This document shows positions 34,159 to 42,317 of a stretch of DNA of 64,000 nucleotides, piece after piece. A program made the translations under genes and the position numbers. This DNA comes from Amycolatopsis bartoniae. Lineage in GTDB: Bacteria > Actinomycetota > Actinomycetes > Mycobacteriales > Pseudonocardiaceae. Numbering within the stretch: the first letter of the stretch is position 1; every line of letters begins with the position of its first letter. The notes under the pieces were generated by a model. That model saw only the letters and a program-made list of their open reading frames with translations, was not told where the DNA came from and searched no databases. The stretch covers positions 1-64,000 of the forward strand of contig NZ_JACHWH010000013.1 in the NCBI RefSeq assembly GCF_014191255.1. The letters run 5' to 3'.

Positions 34159-35393
34159 CCCAGCTGCTCGCGGGCGTCCGCGTCGTCGAGGTCGCGGTGC
34201 TGCTCAACGGTTCCACCGCCTCCATGCACCTCGCCGACCTCGGCGCGGACGTGATCAAGGTGGAGAGCCCGGCGCCCGGGGACTACCTGCGGTTCGGGCA
34301 CACCGGACATCTGCACGCGCAGGTGAACAAGGGCAAGCGCAGCGTAGTGCTCGACCTCAAGAGCGAGGCGGGCCGCGAGGCGCTCGGCCGGCTGGTGAGC
34401 ACGGCGGACGTCTTCGTCACCAATGTGCTCGGCCCGTCGCTGGCGAGCCTCGGCATCACCTACGAACAGCTGCGCGCCCACCGCGAAGACCTGGTGTACT
34501 GCCAGGTCACGGGGTTCGGCGGCACCGGCCCGTACGCGCCGGTCCCCGCGCACGGGCAGATGATGGACGCGGTCGCGGGGACGATACCCACCGAGACCGG
34601 CCCCGACGGGCTGGCCCGGATGGCGCGTCCGCCGGCCGTGCGCAGCGGGAGCCTGTCGGTGGCCGGCGAGGCCACCTCGATGTCGGCGGTGTTCGCGGCG
34701 TTCCACATCTGCGCCGCGCTGGCGCATCGCGCGCGGACGGGGCGCGGGTGCGTCATCGACGTGTCCGCCGCGGACGCGGCGTTCGCGAGCGCGTGGACCT
34801 CCGTCGTGTCGCGGCTGAACCTGCCCGAGGAACGGCAGTGGTGGCTGCGTCCGGATGCCGGCGAGCACGGCGCGCGGTACCAGGTGTACCTGGCGGCCGA
34901 CGGGCGTTATCTCATGTTCTGCCCGGAGGAGCGCAAGTTCTGGGAGCGGTTCTGCCTGTTGGCCGACCGCCCGGACCTGCTGGAGCGCACCAGCGGGTAC
35001 GAGCTGCGCGCGGAGATCCAGCGGATCATCGGCGCGCGCGGCAGCGCGGAGTGGATGAAGCTCGCCATCGAGCACCGGCTGCCGCTGGCCCCGGTGAACG
35101 ACGGGGTGGCGGAGGTCGCCGCCGACCCGCAGGTCCGCTCCCGCGGCGTTCTGCAGACGTTTCCCGGCCCGGACGGCCGCGACTACACCGGGGTGCGCCA
35201 GCCCGCGCTGATCGACGGGCAGGCGTGCGAGCCGCCTTCGCCCGCACCGGCGCTGGGCGAGCACACCCGGGAAGTGCTCGCGGAGCTCGGCTACGACGAG
35301 GCCCGGCAAAGCGTTTTCGCGATGCGCGCCGAGCCGGCCGACGGGTACATCATCGCCGACGCCCAGGGCGCCGACGAGGGTTCGGGATCCTGA
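34155..35393 (+). CDS. Class III CoA-transferase (CaiB/BaiF family)
   Basis: A 412-residue family III CoA-transferase with the N-terminal VRVVEVAVLLNGSTASMHLADLGADVIKVE and NKGKRSVVLDLKS, then QVTGFGGTGPYA. The AMACR His/Asp signature is absent, so it more likely moves CoA between acids than racemises. Its GTG start overlaps the P450 stop (GTGA), so hydroxylation and CoA transfer are encoded together. The GntR regulator begins about 100 bases later in the same direction and could be on the same mRNA. Confidence 0.87.
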   Translation: MTQLLAGVRVVEVAVLLNGSTASMHLADLGADVIKVESPAPGDYLRFGHTGHLHAQVNKGKRSVVLDLKSEAGREALGRLVSTADVFVTNVLGPSLASLGITYEQLRAHREDLVYCQVTGFGGTGPYAPVPAHGQMMDAVAGTIPTETGPDGLARMARPPAVRSGSLSVAGEATSMSAVFAAFHICAALAHRARTGRGCVIDVSAADAAFASAWTSVVSRLNLPEERQWWLRPDAGEHGARYQVYLAADGRYLMFCPEERKFWERFCLLADRPDLLERTSGYELRAEIQRIIGARGSAEWMKLAIEHRLPLAPVNDGVAEVAADPQVRSRGVLQTFPGPDGRDYTGVRQPALIDGQACEPPSPAPALGEHTREVLAELGYDEARQSVFAMRAEPADGYIIADAQGADEGSGS

Positions 35394-35496
35394 TCTGCGA
35401 GCGGAGGTTTGCCCGATGGAACAAAGGAGTCCGGTTCCCGGCGGCGATGAGCCGGCGAACCGGCGGCCGGCGCGGAACGTGAATTACAATCGCCGG

Positions 35497-36291
35497 ATGC
35501 CAAGCCGAAACGCCGCGACCGTGACCACCCGAGAATCGGGTCCCGACGACTCCAAGAAGCTCGCCGAACGCGTCGCGGCGGCGATCGAGCACAAGATCGC
35601 CGACATGGGCTGGCCGGTGGGCCAGTGGATCGGCTCCGAACCGGAGCTGCTGGCCGAGTTCGGAGTCAGCCGGGTCGTCTTCCGCCAGGCCGTGAGCCTG
35701 CTGGAGCACCACTCGATCGCGGAGATGCGGCGCGGCCCGCTCGGCGGTCTCACGGTGACGGCGCCCGACGGAGTGTCGGTCGTGCGTAGCGCGGCGCTCA
35801 ACCTTCGCTACAACGACGCGACGCCGCAGGACGTGTTCGAGGCGCGTGTCGCGCTCGAACTGAAGTGCGTCGAGCTGGCGGCCGAGCGCATCGACGAGGA
35901 CGGCATCGCGAAGCTGCGGGCGTCGCTGGCGAGCGAGGCCGAACACCAGCGCAGCGACAAGCCCTTGGGCAGCCATGACATCCACCGCACCATCGCGGAG
36001 CTGACCGGCAACCCGGCCATGCGGCTGTTCATCGACGTCCTCACCCAGCTGTCGGTGTCCGACCGGCCGGAGAACCTGAACCAGCAGCAGCAGCGAGGCC
36101 GTACCGTGGTGCACGCGCACGAGCGCATCGTGGACGCGATCATTTCCGGAGACGTCGCGGTGGCCCGGCACCGGATGCTCGCCCACCTGAGGGCCATCGC
36201 GAAGTTCATCGACGCCGGCGAAAAAGCCCATGCGAAGAAGAAGGCCGCGGTGGCCGGACCGAAACGGGCGCCGCGCGCGAAGGCGAAGTAG
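35497..36291 (+). CDS. GntR-family regulator with FCD domain
   Basis: A winged-helix regulator of the FadR/VanR branch. The N-terminal HTH includes GSEPELLAEFGVSRVVFRQAVSLLE; the C-terminal all-helical FCD domain has the metal/ligand His residues in HDIHRTIAELTGN, HAHERIVDAI and HRMLAHL. A basic Lys/Arg/Ala-rich tail ends the protein. ATG 35497 gives 264 residues; ATG 35416 would add 27 disordered residues. No good ribosome site decides. It is the only GntR protein here and lies inside the cluster of repeated operators, downstream of a unit that carries one. I infer that it is the pathway regulator, relieved by an acid or acyl-CoA. Confidence 0.87.
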   Translation: MPSRNAATVTTRESGPDDSKKLAERVAAAIEHKIADMGWPVGQWIGSEPELLAEFGVSRVVFRQAVSLLEHHSIAEMRRGPLGGLTVTAPDGVSVVRSAALNLRYNDATPQDVFEARVALELKCVELAAERIDEDGIAKLRASLASEAEHQRSDKPLGSHDIHRTIAELTGNPAMRLFIDVLTQLSVSDRPENLNQQQQRGRTVVHAHERIVDAIISGDVAVARHRMLAHLRAIAKFIDAGEKAHAKKKAAVAGPKRAPRAKAK

Positions 36292-36294
36292 CCG

Positions 36295-36322
36295 CAGAGA
36301 TCCGAGCACCGCGGGTTCTCTG
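36295..36322. terminator. Hairpin after the GntR gene
   Basis: Nine-base arms (36295-36303 and 36314-36322) with one mismatch, four bases after the GntR stop and facing a convergent ACAD gene. Confidence 0.45.
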
Positions 36323-36336
36323 CTGTACGAAGGTTT

Positions 36337-37443
36337 TCAGCCCGCGGCCAGCATCTCCGCCGCGGACAGCTCGCGGTGCCAGGCCGCGCTGCCGAGCAGT
36401 GCCTCGTCCAGCTGTGCGCGCTTGAACACCAGATGGCACACGTGCTCCCACGTGTACCCGATGCCGCCGTGCACCTGGATCGCGTCCCCGGCGACGCTGA
36501 GGTAGCCCTCCAGTGTGTACGCGGTGGTGAGCGCGGCGGTGCGCGGATCCTGCTCGCCGACGGCCGTCGCGGCGTGCTCCGCTGCCGCCGACATCGCCTC
36601 GACGAGCACGAACATGTCGGCCAGCTTGTGCTTGACCGCCTGGAAGGAGCCGATCGGACGGCCGAACTGGACACGCTGCTTCGCGTACTCGACAGCCGTT
36701 TCGTGGATCATCCGCGCACCGCCCGCGGCATCGGCGGCCAATGCGGCCCCCGCACGCCGGTACAGCTCCTCGATGGTCGCCGCCGCTTCGGCCCCCTCGG
36801 CCAGGATCGCGTCCGCGCCGACGGTCACGCCGTCCAGGCCGATCCTGCTCAGGCGGCGCGTGCGGTCGTGGACGAGCGTGGCTTCGCGCCGCAGCGAGCC
36901 GGGGCCGGCCACCACCAGCAGCGGGCCGTCCGGCCCGTCCGCGGCGACGACGACCACGTCGGCGAACTCCGTGTCGAGCACGTAACCGGCCGATCCCGAC
37001 AGTTCGAAACCTTGACTGGACCGCGCGGCCCGGACACCGGGTGCGCCCGCGCGGCCGTCCTCACCGGTCAGCGCCACCGTGCCGATCCGGCCTGCGGCGA
37101 GCTGCGGCAACCAGCGCGTGGACAGCGGATGACCGGCGTGCGCGGCGAAGGCCGAGGCCGCGAGCACCGCGCTCGACAGGAAGGGCACCGCCGCGAGCGC
37201 GGCCCCGAGCTCCTCGCCGACCGCCCGGACCGCGGCCGGCCCGGCGTCGAGCCCGCCGTGCTCCTCGGGTACCACGAGCGCCGCCACCCCGACGTCGGTG
37301 GCCAGCGTGTGCCACAGTTCGAGGTCGGCGCCGGGCCCGTTCTCGGTGACGCGGCGGACGGACTCGATGCCGCCACGTCGTTCGAGGACGCTCCGCACGC
37401 TGGCGCGCAGATCCGCGAGGTCCTGGTCGGTAGGTGTGGTCAC
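36337..37443 (-). CDS. Acyl-CoA dehydrogenase, short subunit of a pair
   Basis: A 368-residue short-type ACAD. It has RVQFGRPIGSFQAVKHKLADMFV and VHGGIGYTWEHVCHLVFKRAQ near the C-terminus, with a poorly conserved N-terminal domain. GTG 37441-37443 follows AAGGAG by six bases and overlaps the stop of the long ACAD as GTGA. Adjacent short and long ACAD genes of this kind encode the heterotetrameric dehydrogenases known from steroid side-chain catabolism (FadE26-27, FadE28-29). The bulky acyl-CoA they use is unknown. Confidence 0.88.
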   Translation of the reverse strand: MTTPTDQDLADLRASVRSVLERRGGIESVRRVTENGPGADLELWHTLATDVGVAALVVPEEHGGLDAGPAAVRAVGEELGAALAAVPFLSSAVLAASAFAAHAGHPLSTRWLPQLAAGRIGTVALTGEDGRAGAPGVRAARSSQGFELSGSAGYVLDTEFADVVVVAADGPDGPLLVVAGPGSLRREATLVHDRTRRLSRIGLDGVTVGADAILAEGAEAAATIEELYRRAGAALAADAAGGARMIHETAVEYAKQRVQFGRPIGSFQAVKHKLADMFVLVEAMSAAAEHAATAVGEQDPRTAALTTAYTLEGYLSVAGDAIQVHGGIGYTWEHVCHLVFKRAQLDEALLGSAAWHRELSAAEMLAAG

Positions 37444-38627
37444 CGTGGCTCCTTCGGCAGGCCGAGCACGCGCTCGCCGATGATGTTCCGCTGGATTTCG
37501 CTGGTCCCGGCCGAGATGGTCCAGGTCCACGACCTGATGTGGTCGAGCATCCAGTCACCGGAGGTGTACGACAGGTCGTTCTTGCGCCGCGGGTCGAGCT
37601 GCGCGGACAGGCCTTGGCTGCGGACGCCGAACGCGGTGAGCTGCTGCAGCAGCTGACTGAAGAAGAGCTTGAGGATGGACCCGCGCGCGCCGGGGTCGCG
37701 TCCCTCGGCCACGGCACCGAGCACGCGGTCGTTGAGCGCGCCGAAGGCCTCGATCGCGCCGGCGAGCTCGGCCAGCCGCTGCCGGAAGGCGGAGTCCTCG
37801 GCCAGCGGCCGCCCGTCGGGGGCCGGTGTCGTCTTCGACTCGCGGACGAGCTGGGCGAGCAGCTCGGTGAGGCCGGCGTGCACTTCGATCATCTGCGCGT
37901 AGCGCTCGGTGGTGAGCGTGGTCTGCGCGATGCGCCAGCCGTTGTTCTCCTCGCCGACGAGCATGCTGGCGGGGATCCGGACGTCGTTGAGGAAGACCTC
38001 GGCGAACTCGTGCGCACCGGTGGCCTGCCGGATCGGCCGGACGGTGATGCCGGGGCTGCGCATGTCCATGATGAACAGCGAGATGCCCTTGTGCTTGGGC
38101 GCGTCCGGATCCGTGCGGGCGAGCAGCAGGCACCAGCGTGCGTGCAAACCCATGCTGGACCAGATCTTCTGGCCGTTGACGACGTAGTAGTCGCCTTCAC
38201 GCCGGGCCTTCGTACGCAGCGAGGCGAGGTCGGAACCCGCCTCGGGCTCGGAAAACCCTTGGCACCACACGTCTCCTTCGAGGATACCGGCCAGCAGTCG
38301 TTGCTGCTCCGGCGTCCCGTGCTGCATCAGCGTCGCCGCCGCGTGCCCCAGGGAGATCGCGAGATACCGCGGGCGGGGCGCGCCGGCGCGGCTCAGCTCC
38401 TGCTGGATGATCAACTGCTCGGCGACCCCCGCGCCTTCGCCGCCGAAGCGGGCAGGCCAGTGCGGCACGAGCAGGCCGCCCGAGTGCAGTTTCCTCGCCC
38501 AGTCGCGGTAGAAGGCCAGCACCTGCGACTCGTCGGCGTACGGGAGCTTCTCCGCCCAGCCGGACGGGGTGTGCTCCGCCAGCCAGGAACGCACCCGTTC
38601 ACGGTAGGCGGCCACGCTCTCGCTCAT
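37440..38627 (-). CDS. Acyl-CoA dehydrogenase, long subunit of a pair
   Basis: A 395-residue ACAD with GFSEPEAGSDLASL, VNGQKIWSSMGLHA and the C-terminal WTISAGTSEIQRNIIGERVLGLPK. The classical EGT glutamate is Ala in AGT, as in the long partners of heteromeric FadE enzymes. ATG 38625-38627 is preceded by GAGGAAGCGGG. It is first in the unit with the short ACAD, and the operator lies 61-73 bases upstream. It is divergent from the SDR at 38727. Confidence 0.9.
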   Translation of the reverse strand: MSESVAAYRERVRSWLAEHTPSGWAEKLPYADESQVLAFYRDWARKLHSGGLLVPHWPARFGGEGAGVAEQLIIQQELSRAGAPRPRYLAISLGHAAATLMQHGTPEQQRLLAGILEGDVWCQGFSEPEAGSDLASLRTKARREGDYYVVNGQKIWSSMGLHARWCLLLARTDPDAPKHKGISLFIMDMRSPGITVRPIRQATGAHEFAEVFLNDVRIPASMLVGEENNGWRIAQTTLTTERYAQMIEVHAGLTELLAQLVRESKTTPAPDGRPLAEDSAFRQRLAELAGAIEAFGALNDRVLGAVAEGRDPGARGSILKLFFSQLLQQLTAFGVRSQGLSAQLDPRRKNDLSYTSGDWMLDHIRSWTWTISAGTSEIQRNIIGERVLGLPKEPR

Positions 38628-38687
38628 GTCCCGCTTCCTCGACCCACGCTGGCCTCCGTTCGTGCTGGCCGTTCCCGGCACCGACTG

Positions 38688-38700
38688 TATAGTATCCTAA
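38688..38700. promoter_or_regulatory. Operator copy 9 (TTAGGATACTATA on minus strand)
   Basis: Between the divergent ACAD pair (start 38627) and SDR (start 38727), 27 bases upstream of the latter. Confidence 0.8.
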
Positions 38701-38726
38701 TCAGTGTCCCGCGGGAACGGAGTGCG

Positions 38727-39533
38727 ATGTCCGCCAAGACCAGGGTCCTGATCACGGGGTGTGCCACGGGGATCGGCCGGGCCGCGGCGATCGAGCTGAC
38801 GAGGCGCGGGTACGAGGTCGTGGCCACGGCCCGGAATCCGGCGGTGCTGGCCGATCTCGCGGTCGCGGAGCGGCATCGGCTGGACGTCACGAGTGACGAG
38901 CAGGTCGCGGATCTCGTCAACCGCACCGCACCTGTCGACGTGCTGATCAACAACGCCGGGGTCGGTGTGCACGGTCCCTTGGAGGCGATCCCGCTCACCG
39001 AGATCGAGCGCGTGTTCGCCACCAACCTGTTCGGTGCGCTGCGGGTGACCAAGGCACTGCTGCCGGGGTTCCGCGAGCGCGGTGGTGCCACGATCGTCAA
39101 CATCAGCTCGCCCGCCGGGCGTGCCACCCGTCCGCTGACGGGCACGTACGGCGGGTCGAAGGCCGCGCTCGAGCTGATGTCCGAGTCGCTGTCGTTCGAG
39201 TTGGAGCCGACCGGGGCGCGGGTGATCCTGGTGGAGCCCGGCGCGGTTTCCAGCGCGTTCGGGGCGAGCCGCGGCCGGTACACGCTGGACGTCGAGCCGT
39301 ACCGGACCATCGTGGCCCAGTGGGCGGGCGTGCTCGCGAATTCACGGCGGAACTCGGCCAGTACGCCCGAAGAGGTGGCCGCCGTCGTGGCCGACGTGCT
39401 GGAGACGGAAAAACGGCCGTTCAGCAGGCATCCCGTCGGCGCGGAGGCGGCCGCGCTGCTGCGGCAGCGCGCGGAGTGCGACGACGACGCCTATCGCGAG
39501 CGGGTGTGGGGGAAGCTTCGCGGCGGGTCTTGA
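38727..39533 (+). CDS. Short-chain dehydrogenase
   Basis: A 268-residue classical SDR with TGCATGIG (10-17), NNAGVG, and the catalytic SSPAGRATRPLTGTYGGSKAA block (Ser, Tyr and Lys in order). It belongs to the 17-beta-HSD-like group with a long C-terminal helix region. The start ATG 38727 follows ACGGAG. The stop is only 13 bases before the next operator, so it is a single-gene unit unless read-through occurs. The broken SDR at 50596 shares its C-terminal style and may be a paralogue. Confidence 0.87.
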   Translation: MSAKTRVLITGCATGIGRAAAIELTRRGYEVVATARNPAVLADLAVAERHRLDVTSDEQVADLVNRTAPVDVLINNAGVGVHGPLEAIPLTEIERVFATNLFGALRVTKALLPGFRERGGATIVNISSPAGRATRPLTGTYGGSKAALELMSESLSFELEPTGARVILVEPGAVSSAFGASRGRYTLDVEPYRTIVAQWAGVLANSRRNSASTPEEVAAVVADVLETEKRPFSRHPVGAEAAALLRQRAECDDDAYRERVWGKLRGGS

Positions 39534-39546
39534 CACCCGCCGCAAG

Positions 39547-39558
39547 TAGGATCCTAAT
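39547..39558. promoter_or_regulatory. Operator copy 10 (TAGGATCCTAAT)
   Basis: It precedes the unit made of the unusual ligase, NDMA-dependent alcohol dehydrogenase and ABC importer. Confidence 0.8.
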
Positions 39559-39611
39559 AGTGCAATCCCGGGTGCGAACGCATCCGCTGGGTGAGTGGGG
39601 AATGGCGGACC

Positions 39612-41165
39612 ATGGTTGCTTCGCAGATCTTGTCGCTGGGTGACGTCGCACGGGAACACCGGCGCAGCAGGCCGGAACTCCCGGCGGTCGTCGACGGTGA
39701 CGTCCGGCTGAGCTATCGCGAGCTGGATACGCGGGCCAACCGCGTCGCCTCGGCGCTGCGGGCCCGCGGCGTGGAGCGGGGCTCACGGGTCGTGTGGTTC
39801 GGGCAGAACTCCTTCAAGCTCCTCGAACTGATCGTGGCGGCGTCGAAGGCGGGCGCGGTCGTCGTTCCGCTCAACTGGCGGGAGCATCCGGCGTCGCTCG
39901 CCGGTGCGCTGGCCGACGCGGACCCGCGGATGGTGTTCTGGCAGGACGAGGAGATCGGCGAGACGGTCGGGAAGGTCCGTGCCTCCGCCGCGGAAGGCGC
40001 GACGTGGATCCAGGCGGACGCCGCGGAGTACGACGAGTTCGTCGCCTCCGGGACCGACACCGACGACGAAGAGCCAGTGCGCCACGACGAGCCCGTCCTC
40101 GGTATCTACACCGCGACGAAGGACAACGGGCTCACCGCCGCGCTGCTGAGCCACCTCGGGATCTTCGTGGAGTCGCTCGCGGTCGGGCGCGCCAACGAGA
40201 TCTCGGACGCCACGGTGTTCCTCAACTCCGGCCCGATGTTCCACATGGGCACCCTCGTCTCGACCCTCGCGACCTTCCACCACGGCGGGACCAACGTGTT
40301 CCTCCGGCGCGTGGAGCCGCTCGCGTTGTGCGAGCTGATCGAGCAGGAACGCTGCGACCGTGCTTTTCTCACCCCGCCGACCGTCGCGGCCATGCGTGAA
40401 ATCGTGGCGGAGAGGCAGTTCGACCTCAGCAGCCTGTGGCCGGGCCTCGAACCCGGGCAATGGCACAGTGTCACGCCGAGTCTCAACCCCACCACGGGGC
40501 GCAGCGGTTCCTACGGCCAGTCCGAGATCGCGGGCCTGGGTACGTTCGCCGGGCTCGGCCGCGCGCCCGGCTCGCCGTTCGGCCGTCCACTCCCGACGGT
40601 GCAGGTGCGCATCCTCGATCCCGAGGGCCGCGAATGTGAGCCCGGTCAGGTGGGGGAGCTGGTCTTCCGCGGCCCGACCGTCACCGTCGGCTTCCTGGGC
40701 CGCCCGGACCTCGACGAGAAGCGGTTTCGTAACGGCTGGCTGCACAGCGGCGACCTCGGCCTGCGCGAGATCGACGGCTCGATCCGCTTCGTCGCCCCGA
40801 TGGGACGGCTGATCAAGTCGGCGTCGGAGAACATCCACCCCGCGGACGTCGAACGCTGCCTGGCCGGACACCCCGCGGTGAAAGAGGTTTGCGTCATCGG
40901 TGTCCCGGACACGCACTGGGGCCAGGTCGTGAAGGCGCTCGTCGTCCCCGTGGACGGGGCCACGCCGACGCTGGAGGAGCTGGCCGGTTTCGCGCGGGAA
41001 CGCATCGCCTCGTTCAAGAAGCCCCGCCTGCTCCAGATCGTCGACGCGATCCCGCGCGGGCCCGGCGGGCAGGTCGACCGCGCCGCGGCCGATGAGCTCG
41101 GCGGCGGGGGCGGCTATCCCGGTGAGCACTCCGGGAGCGCGGGCCACGTCGCGGTGCGCCAGTAG
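39612..41165 (+). CDS. AMP-binding protein with degenerate ATP site
   Basis: A 517-residue ANL-fold protein. The overall FadD frame is intact (LSYRELDTRANRVASALRARG, WLHSGDLGLRE, SASENIHPADVE). The P-loop usually reading SGTTGRPKG is YTATKDNGLTA (166-176), and the catalytic lysine near the C-terminus is Gln487 in GPGGQVDR. Adenylation by the normal mechanism is therefore doubtful. It may be a CoA-binding or regulatory partner, a thioesterification-only enzyme, or inactive. ATG 39612 was preferred over GTG 39591 for the upstream GGGGA. It is first in the unit with the alcohol dehydrogenase and ABC importer. Confidence 0.82.
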   Translation: MVASQILSLGDVAREHRRSRPELPAVVDGDVRLSYRELDTRANRVASALRARGVERGSRVVWFGQNSFKLLELIVAASKAGAVVVPLNWREHPASLAGALADADPRMVFWQDEEIGETVGKVRASAAEGATWIQADAAEYDEFVASGTDTDDEEPVRHDEPVLGIYTATKDNGLTAALLSHLGIFVESLAVGRANEISDATVFLNSGPMFHMGTLVSTLATFHHGGTNVFLRRVEPLALCELIEQERCDRAFLTPPTVAAMREIVAERQFDLSSLWPGLEPGQWHSVTPSLNPTTGRSGSYGQSEIAGLGTFAGLGRAPGSPFGRPLPTVQVRILDPEGRECEPGQVGELVFRGPTVTVGFLGRPDLDEKRFRNGWLHSGDLGLREIDGSIRFVAPMGRLIKSASENIHPADVERCLAGHPAVKEVCVIGVPDTHWGQVVKALVVPVDGATPTLEELAGFARERIASFKKPRLLQIVDAIPRGPGGQVDRAAADELGGGGGYPGEHSGSAGHVAVRQ

Positions 41166-41197
41166 AAACCCTTTGTCCCACGAGCAGGAGCACGCCA

Positions 41198-42307
41198 ATG
41201 AAGACGAATGCTGCCGTATTGTGGAAGATCGGTGACAAGTGGTCCGTCGAGGAGGTCGACGTCGCCCCGCCGGGGCCGGGTGAGCTCACCCTCCAGGTGC
41301 ACGCGGCGGGCCTGTGCCACAGCGACGACCACAACGTCACCGGTGACATGGCCGCGCCGATGCCCGTCGTCGGCGGGCACGAAGGCACCGGAGAGGTCGT
41401 CGAGGTCGGCCCTGGGGTCGACCGGTACAAGCCGGGTGACCGGGTGCTCACCTTCCCGATGCCCGCTTGCGGTCGCTGCCGGTTCTGCTCGCAGGGCCGC
41501 AGCTGGCTGTGCGACCTGAGCGCGCGCACGATGTCCGCGACGTCCAGGGGCGACCGGTACCCGTTCAGCAAGAACGGCCAGGGGATCGGCGCCTTCACCC
41601 AGCTCGGGGTGTTCAGCGAGTACACCACCGTCAGCGAGGCGCAGGTGTTCCCGTTGCCCGACGACATCGCCTACGAACCGGCGGCGCTCGTCGGCTGCGG
41701 GGTGAGCACCGGGTACGGCGCCGCGGTCCGCGCGGGCGGCGTCCGGCCCGGCGACACGGTGGTGGTCATCGGTGCCGGCGGTGTCGGCATGGCGGCGGTG
41801 CAGGGCGCGGTGGTCGCGGGCGCGTCGTCCGTGCTGGCCGTCGACCCGGTCATGTTCAAACGCGCCGAGGCCGTGCGGTTCGGCGCCACCCACACCTCGG
41901 CGGGCCTCGCCGAGGCGGCCGAGACGCTGCGGGAGCTGACGTGGGGCCGGATGGCCGACGTGGCCATCGTGACCGTGGGCGTGATGCACGGCGAGTGGCT
42001 CGACGAGATGGCCGGCCTGATCTCGAAGGGCGGCAAGATCGTCATGACCTCGGTCACGCCCGTCGCGGAGACCACCTCCTCCTTCTCCCTCACCCCGTTC
42101 GCGATGTCCGGCAAATCGCTGATCGGCAACCTGGCCGGGTTCACCAACCCGCTCGCCGACTTCGAGGAGCTGTGGCGGCTGCACCGCGCGGGCCGGTTCG
42201 AGCTGGCCGGGATGGTCACGAACACCTACCGGCTCGACCAGATCAACGAGGGTTACGCGGACATGCACGCGGGCAACAACGTGCGTGGCGTGGTCGTGTT
42301 CGGCTGA
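41198..42307 (+). CDS. NDMA-dependent zinc alcohol dehydrogenase
   Basis: A 369-residue medium-chain zinc dehydrogenase of the actinobacterial NDMA-dependent type, which keeps NAD(H) tightly bound. Catalytic zinc ligands Cys40 and His61/Glu62 and structural zinc cysteines 91, 94, 97 and 105 are all present. The dinucleotide loop is GAGGVG. It oxidises primary alcohols to aldehydes or disproportionates them; partner redox carriers are sometimes of the mycofactocin system, which is not seen here. It is 32 bases after the ligase and 10 before the ABC gene. Confidence 0.92.
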   Translation: MKTNAAVLWKIGDKWSVEEVDVAPPGPGELTLQVHAAGLCHSDDHNVTGDMAAPMPVVGGHEGTGEVVEVGPGVDRYKPGDRVLTFPMPACGRCRFCSQGRSWLCDLSARTMSATSRGDRYPFSKNGQGIGAFTQLGVFSEYTTVSEAQVFPLPDDIAYEPAALVGCGVSTGYGAAVRAGGVRPGDTVVVIGAGGVGMAAVQGAVVAGASSVLAVDPVMFKRAEAVRFGATHTSAGLAEAAETLRELTWGRMADVAIVTVGVMHGEWLDEMAGLISKGGKIVMTSVTPVAETTSSFSLTPFAMSGKSLIGNLAGFTNPLADFEELWRLHRAGRFELAGMVTNTYRLDQINEGYADMHAGNNVRGVVVFG

Positions 42308-42317
42308 GGGGCAGGTC

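Noticed and set aside
35383-35394. A thirteenth operator copy before the GntR gene
   Set aside because: Only 9 of 12 bases match, and it overlaps the stop codon of the CoA-transferase. GGATCC alone is not significant, so it is mentioned only as weak support.
37434-38726. A long plus-strand open frame opposite the ACAD genes, running into the SDR at 38727
   Set aside because: It is antisense to two well-conserved ACAD genes and contains only low-complexity Arg/Gly/Val-rich sequence. The real SDR starts at 38727.
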